Shown in pieces: positions 61,713 to 64,000 of a DNA stretch of 64,000 nucleotides. Position 1 is the stretch's first letter, and every line of letters begins with the position of its first letter. The notes beneath the pieces were generated by a model that worked only from the letters and a program-made list of their open reading frames with translations, had not been told where the DNA came from and made no database searches. Both the position numbers and the translations under genes were made by a program. Where the stretch lies: contig NC_135026.1 of NCBI RefSeq assembly GCF_051020955.1, positions 6,858,501 through 6,922,500 of the forward strand, written 5' to 3'. Source of the stretch: Megalopta genalis. Its lineage: Eukaryota > Arthropoda > Insecta > Hymenoptera > Halictidae.

Positions 61713-62924
61713 TATATCATTGTTATTTATACACTATCCTATATGGAATAACATTTATTATAGGTTTCGGGTGTCATAAAATCCAACTTTGATAACGATT
61801 TTTATATAAAGTAATTTTAGTAACGATTTTAAACAATTAATTATGAAAATACATTTTTTGCACAAACTTGGATAGCAGAAACAAATTGTAATATAATCAA
61901 CTTAAGGAATTCACAAAGTCGTTCCTCTTACAGTATATAATACTGTATAACGACATATTAATAACAGTATCAATAATATTAATAATAATATCATTTTATT
62001 TTTAATAATATTATTAGCAATGTATCCGTCAATATTATTAATATCAAAATATTCGCATTTTTCGGTACAAAAGCCAGCCGGGTCAGCCGAGTTATCAATC
62101 CCCCACGATGCTGCGACGCGAGCGCGACGCTGAACAGTTTAATTAGCGAGATAAACGCGGCGAAAAAAAGGACTGAAACATCATCGCAACATAAAGCGGG
62201 AGATAGGCCGGGTGTCATAAAGTTTACAGGAGCGCAGATAACGTTGGGGGCATGAAGATTAATGACGTGTAATAATCGCCTTCTCCAAGGTCGGGACAGT
62301 AAATTAATGCGACCGCGTGAATCCGCTAATAGAGGGAGAAGCTCTAAGCCGGTTAGGGTGCCCGCAGGTGTGGTTCAAGGGTTAACTCGTAAACTCATTA
62401 ATGATTCGCGTTATCGGTTGCCCAGTGTTTAAGGAAACTCCCACCGGCCAACGACGCATTCCTGCCTGTTTCGTTCAGCTGATAGACTCGAGGAAATACA
62501 GCCAGATAGAGCAAATGATTACACGGGCTATCAGCGAATCGCTCTTACAATCTCGACGGCTGGAATTCGCACCAAGATATAAGTCGAGTGCGTTGTACAG
62601 AATGTCGCAAAAATGTTCTGCATTAAATTCGCTTATTTTTCTTGAAATAATTGAGACATTTCTAAATAAAAGAACGGTGCTTATTGACCAAGATGACATA
62701 TCTGTATTTCTGAGACATTGGCGAAAGAGAATGTGTGTGAAAATTAATGTTGATTGCGTGCTTTTTCATAATTTCTTTTTCGAAATTTATATTTTTCAGG
62801 ATGGCAGATTAAATCACACGAAGCAATCGCATAAAATCAATTTTGTTGCATTTATAGGTTGTGATGTATCAAGAGATTTCATTTCTTTTTTCATAATCTA
62901 CACGATGTCGAAGAACTTGCGTTA

Positions 62925-63376
62925 CACGAGATGATCGCTAAGGCGATTTGAAGAAACTTTTTCCTTTGCGGAAATGTTCTCCGAGGCTTCGTTAACAAGT
63001 TATGAATGAAAAACATGGGCCAATCGGAGGGCGTGTGCGGCTGGTGCTCCGCCCTCGCGATCAATGCCGTGGCGCATCAGTCGTCTCGCAGCAGTGGAAG
63101 TGGCCGCGAGGGCGGCGCGTCAGCCCTCTCACTGCAGTAGAGGTGGCCGCGAAGGCGGCGCGTCAGCCGTCTCGCGGCAGTAGTGGTGGCCGCGAGGGTG
63201 GCGCGTTAGCCGTCTCACGGCGGTGGAGGTGGCCGCGTGGGCGGAGCGCCAGCAGTACGCGCCCTCCGATTGGCCCGTGTTTATCGTCAATAACTCGTTA
63301 AGGAAGCCACGTAGAACATTTCAACAAAGGAAAAAGTTTCTCCAAATTACCTGAGGAATCAGTCTGCGCCACCCAG
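62925..63376. mobile_element. MITE family C copy with the same internal minisatellite
   Basis: The right end ends at CCCAG before TA; the left end is less clear. The arms match the other family C copies. Confidence 0.75.
63079..63250 (+). repeat. 43-bp GC-rich minisatellite, 4 units
   Basis: Units start at 63079, 63122, 63165 and 63208, exactly 43 bp apart. They are the same unit as at 57710-57924. Confidence 0.9.
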
Positions 63377-64000
63377 TATAGAGTGCCGCATAAGAGACTA
63401 TTTCGCTTCGCCGAGAACGTAAACGTAAATTCGCCTAATTGACGGGACCGAGACACGATAATTGACGAGGCCCGCAGAATTTCTGGAAACGGTGAATTCT
63501 GATGGCAACGGGACAGCAACAAGCGCACGATCGCGAAAAAGTTAATCGAGTGAGAAAGCCGCGGATCTGGCCGCGATTTGGCAGCGGCAATTAAGTATTT
63601 ATAGTCGGCCAGAAACATCTGCATCGCGTTATGATTTAGCGCGTACCGTAGCCGTGTTTCCACCGGTGAATGTATAATTAAGCGGCCGCCGTTACTCTTT
63701 CCGCGCGGCTGTCTCGATAGAACGATCAAATAAACCGGCGACAGCGGGATCACCCGAGTATAATTACGCGACCCGGTGTCTGCTAATTGCGACTCGAGGA
63801 AAAGTTCATCGTAGAATCAACATCGTTAAAAGAACCGCTGCATGCCCAGCGTTCTACGCACCGACGGCAGCATAATCACTCTCTTTCACGTCGCTCTGCT
63901 CGGTTCTTTTGTCTCGGCTTCCTTTCGTTCTTCGGAACAACTCAGCGATATCGCGAGCCTAACTGTAACGTAAGCGTTGTTGCTTTCACAGAGATTCCAG

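Larger units (their letters stand above)
38941..64000 (+). other. Intron 1 of the TESK gene (start; 3' end outside window)
   Basis: It begins with a GTGAGT donor. No plus-strand stretch that resembles the next part of a TESK kinase domain (the strand with the ATP-binding lysine, the helix-C glutamate, His-Arg-Asp or Asp-Phe-Gly) was seen up to 64000. The last bases hold an acceptor-like pyrimidine run ending in CACAG at about 63992, but the few bases after it do not match the expected next residues. The intron is largely satellite, MITE and low-complexity DNA, listed separately. Confidence 0.6.

Noticed and set aside
1..64000. CRISPR-like arrays among the tandem repeats
   Set aside because: Repeats are directly tandem without unique spacers, and the DNA is from a eukaryote with spliced genes.
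63985..64000. The acceptor-like CACAG at the window end as start of TESK exon 2
   Set aside because: The few bases that follow would not encode the residues expected after the glycine loop of this kinase family; there is too little sequence to judge.

Overview
This is a eukaryotic nuclear window, most likely from an insect and probably a hymenopteran (bee, ant or wasp). The reasons are spliced genes with GT-AG introns, GC- and CpG-rich first exons set in AT-rich non-coding DNA, many short palindromic DNA-transposon derivatives (MITEs) with TA target sites, and scattered CCTAACC-like words. The taxon is an inference; there is no operon, rRNA, tRNA or CRISPR that I can support. Only about 4 kb of the 64 kb is convincingly protein-coding.

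Three genes can be built by hand. (1) A minus-strand GNAT N-acetyltransferase of the insect arylalkylamine N-acetyltransferase-like group has four exons at 14217-14004, 9826-9642, 9016-8856 and 4705-4504. They join in phase into a 253-residue protein, and the introns are full of MITEs and AT-rich arrays. (2) A minus-strand nucleostemin/GNL3 GTPase gene (Ns1) has eight exons between 23138 and 19795, giving 575 residues with a circularly permuted GTPase domain; the gene is compact and looks intact. (3) A plus-strand gene has a first coding exon (37663-38940) that ends inside the glycine-rich loop of a TESK-type kinase domain (Drosophila relative: center divider). It is preceded by three short upstream ORFs, and its first intron runs beyond the end of the window (more than 25 kb).

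Layout: 1-3.2 kb, 14-15-bp degenerate minisatellite and AT-rich DNA; 3.5-16 kb, acetyltransferase gene with its MITEs, including a large composite inverted repeat (12428-13861 and 14672-15988) around its first exon; 16-19 kb, unidentified GC-rich sequence and a decayed hAT-like transposase; 19.8-23.1 kb, Ns1, with a small divergent ORF at 23.5 kb; 23.7-37.3 kb, gene-poor DNA with a possible noncoding exon near 26.6-27.2 kb; 37.4-38.9 kb, TESK 5' leader and exon; 39-64 kb, TESK intron 1, built largely of satellites (about 192 bp, 135 bp, 31 bp, 24 bp, 15 bp, 14 bp, 12 bp), MITEs and microsatellites.

The three genes have unrelated roles (small-molecule acetylation, ribosome biogenesis, cytoskeletal kinase signalling). 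What ties the window together is its repeats: the same few families recur in both halves. The features most worth following up are the inverted-repeat cage around the acetyltransferase first exon, the 43-bp minisatellite carried inside one MITE family, and the 15-bp minisatellite arrays that share long blocks.
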